In this document: positions 5,134 through 5,783 of the stretch, one piece after another
How the letters are laid out: every line of letters starts with the position of its first letter
Position numbering within the stretch: position 1 is the first letter of the stretch
Assembly: GCA_934654585.1 (NCBI GenBank)
Contig: CAKUGF010000041.1
Coordinates: forward strand, 1 to 5,783
DNA: 5,783 nt
Source: an uncultured Collinsella sp.
Lineage (GTDB): Bacteria > Actinomycetota > Coriobacteriia > Coriobacteriales > Coriobacteriaceae
Reading direction: 5' to 3'
The notes under the pieces: model-generated
Database searches by the model: none
Told to the model about the DNA's origin: nothing
Seen by the model: the letters and a program-made list of their open reading frames with translations, nothing else
Made by a program: the position numbers and the translations under genes

Positions 5134-5208
5134 GGTCTCTCCTCTGATAGGCACACGTTGGCATTAGGATACCTGTGCGGAGCGCCCATATGGCCCCAAC
5201 AAGAAGGC
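5134..5208 (-). promoter_or_regulatory. Leader of the SPFH-rlmH-proC unit
   Basis: The start-deciding ribosome site AGAGGAGAG lies immediately before the ATG at 5133. No canonical promoter is seen within this 75-bp leader. The best -35 is TTGACC in the adjacent inverted-repeat end (minus strand, about 5210-5215), but its possible -10 (CATATG, 19 bp away) is poor. Confidence 0.3.
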
Positions 5209-5429
5209 CGTGGTCAAAAAAGGCCAAATATGAGTACTGTCACCATTTTAGTAGCAGCGATTTTCGACCAAAAACGCCCTGCTGAAACCAAGATACTTCC
5301 AAATTTATTCAAATCATCTCTTAGCTGAATCAAATTAGCGTACATTTGTTGCGTAAGTATCGCCAACCGAGCGTTTTAAAATGATGCAAATGTGGTTACA
5401 GTACTCATTTTTGCCACTTTTTGACCACG
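5209..5429. mobile_element. MITE-like inverted-repeat element, 221 bp
   Basis: The ends 5209-5245 and 5393-5429 are 37-bp inverted repeats matching at 32 of 37 positions without gaps. Each begins CGTGGTCAAAAA and includes ATGAGTACTGT. The 147-bp interior is AT-rich relative to the surroundings and contains no credible gene. This is the form of a non-autonomous miniature element, although no target-site duplication is obvious in the flanks. Both ends carry TTGACC pointing outwards, a possible -35. Alternatively the two arms could be separate copies of a short dispersed repeat or regulator site. Confidence is high for the repeat, moderate for calling it mobile. Confidence 0.6.
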
Positions 5430-5481
5430 AGGGTTTCCGGCAAACGAAATCGAAGGGCGTATCTGCCAAAACGCCTTCATA

Positions 5482-5508
5482 ACAAAAAAGCTCCCATTGC
5501 TGGGAGCT
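5482..5508 (-). terminator. Duplicated tRNA-Leu terminator (distal copy)
   Basis: On the minus strand AGCTCCC-AGCAAT-GGGAGCT followed by TTTTTG. It is an exact copy of the terminator at 5671-5697 and would stop transcripts escaping the first one. Confidence 0.8.
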
Positions 5509-5519
5509 CTTTCATTCAA

Positions 5520-5537
5520 TGGTGCGGGCGAAAGGAC
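5520..5537 (-). pseudogene. tRNA-Leu 3'-end fragment, 18 nt
   Basis: Identical to the last 18 nt of tRNA-Leu (5709-5726): the end of the T-loop, T-stem 3' strand, acceptor 3' strand, discriminator and CCA. There is no 5' part. As at the Arg locus the duplication starts within the T-loop and keeps CCA and the terminator. Confidence 0.85.
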
Positions 5538-5666
5538 GTCCGCGTATCCGCTTCGCGGATTCGCACCGGCTTCGGCCGCCTGCCGGCGCCCTCGCCAGCT
5601 CGCTAAAAACGCTCCGCGTTTTCTTTCCGCTCGCTCCTTCGCAGGTTCAAGTCCCTGCGAAGGGCC
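5538..5666 (-). repeat. Structured hairpin block behind tRNA-Leu
   Basis: The 129-bp block contains, in plus order: ATCCGC-TTC-GCGGAT (5546-5560); CGGC-TTCG-GCCG with a UUCG-type tetraloop; AAAACGC-TCC-GCGTTTT (5606-5622); and a perfect 10-bp stem CCTTCGCAGG/CCTGCGAAGG (5636-5645, 5654-5663) whose loop TTCAAGTC equals the T-loop of the adjacent tRNA-Leu on the opposite strand. The same order of hairpins occurs behind tRNA-Arg, with local sequence such as CACCGGCTTCG and CGCCTGCCGGCG shared between loci. No gene is present; long frames through it are artefacts. Confidence 0.8.
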
Positions 5667-5726
5667 CATAACAAAAAAGCTCCCATTGCTGGGAGCTCTT
5701 TCATTCAATGGTGCGGGCGAAAGGAC
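5667..5726 (-). repeat. tRNA-tail repeat, Leu locus, proximal copy
   Basis: Sixty bases comprising the end of the real tRNA-Leu gene and its terminator, identical to 5478-5537. Confidence 0.85.
5671..5697 (-). terminator. tRNA-Leu intrinsic terminator
   Basis: A 7-bp stem AGCTCCC/GGGAGCT with a 6-nt loop, followed by TTTTTG on the minus strand, about 11 nt after the tRNA CCA. Confidence 0.85.
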
Positions 5727-5783
5727 TTGAACCTTCATGGGGTTGCCCCCATACGGACCTGAACCGTACGCGTCTGCCAATTC
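5709..5783 (-). tRNA. tRNA-Leu, anticodon CAG (5' end outside window)
   Basis: Partial: the 5' acceptor strand and start of the D-arm lie beyond the right edge. Visible on the minus strand: GAATTGGCAGACGCG of the D-arm region, anticodon arm TACGG-TTCAGGT-CCGTA (anticodon CAG, reads CUG), a long class II variable arm TGGGGG-CAA-CCCCA, T-arm GAAGG-TTCAAGT-CCTTT, acceptor 3' strand CGCCCGC, discriminator A and encoded CCA. The long variable arm with this anticodon fixes the identity as leucine. Confidence 0.95.

Larger units (their letters stand above)
5478..5537 (-). repeat. tRNA-tail repeat, Leu locus, distal copy
   Basis: Sixty bases identical to 5667-5726, at an offset of 189 bp. They include the terminator of tRNA-Leu and the last 18 nt of the tRNA gene. 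Together with the 129-bp hairpin block 5538-5666 they form one repeat unit equivalent to the Arg-locus unit. Confidence 0.85.

Noticed and set aside
4432..5328. A 298-codon plus-strand frame opposite the SPFH gene
   Set aside because: Antisense shadow; composition is atypical (His/Asp/Gly rich) and it runs through the leader into the inverted-repeat element.
5430..5477. Additional terminator AAGGCGT/ACGCCCTT on the minus strand
   Set aside because: The stem is short with a bulge and is followed by CGATTTCG, not a T-run; too weak to call.
5636..5666. A possible second tRNA 3' half on the plus strand (T-arm-like stem then GGGCCCA)
   Set aside because: The loop between perfect stem arms is 8 nt (not 7), and no acceptor, D-arm or anticodon arm can be found upstream; it is better described as a T-loop mimic.
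5376..5780. A 134-codon minus-strand frame across the tRNA-Leu tail
   Set aside because: It reads through the tRNA 3' end, terminators and hairpin repeats; the repeated peptide LSPAPLNERAPSNGSFFVM is simply the 60-bp repeat translated twice.

Overview
The window is high-GC bacterial DNA that reads as a gut Actinomycetota genome of the Coriobacteriia, most likely Collinsella or a close relative. This placement is inferred from the protein sequences, the GC-rich codon use and the style of the intergenic repeats; nothing in the window (such as rRNA) proves it.

Layout. Positions 1-514 hold a tRNA-Arg(ACG) gene on the minus strand followed by two tandem ~190-bp repeat units. Each unit carries the last 20 nt of the tRNA, its terminator and a set of hairpins. 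Positions 595-972 (minus) encode a small unrecognised acidic protein with a LexA-like palindrome upstream. Positions 1148-2431 (minus) are serS, seryl-tRNA synthetase, with its own terminator. Divergent from serS, across a promoter region rich in palindromes, is a 57-residue single-span membrane protein (2543-2716, plus). It runs towards proC and is separated from it by a very strong terminator set between two REP-like repeats. Positions 2874-5133 (minus) form a probable operon, SPFH-domain membrane protein - rlmH - proC. A 221-bp MITE-like inverted-repeat element lies upstream of the operon (5209-5429). The right edge holds the 3' part of a tRNA-Leu(CAG) gene (minus), again followed by a tandem repeat with the last 18 nt of that tRNA, its terminator and related hairpins.

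The protein genes are mostly housekeeping: serine tRNA charging, proline synthesis, 23S rRNA modification and a membrane scaffold protein. The unusual content is between the genes. Two unrelated tRNA genes share the same tail architecture: a unit period of 189-190 bp, a duplicated tRNA 3' end starting in the T-loop, a duplicated terminator, and an inverted 12-bp copy of the host tRNA's own T-loop at an identical 68-bp distance. In the two Arg copies, six of eight differences form three compensated base pairs in one hairpin. The closest known parallel I can name is the E. coli tyrT tail (178-bp repeats with 19 bp of tRNA-Tyr, source of rtT RNA).
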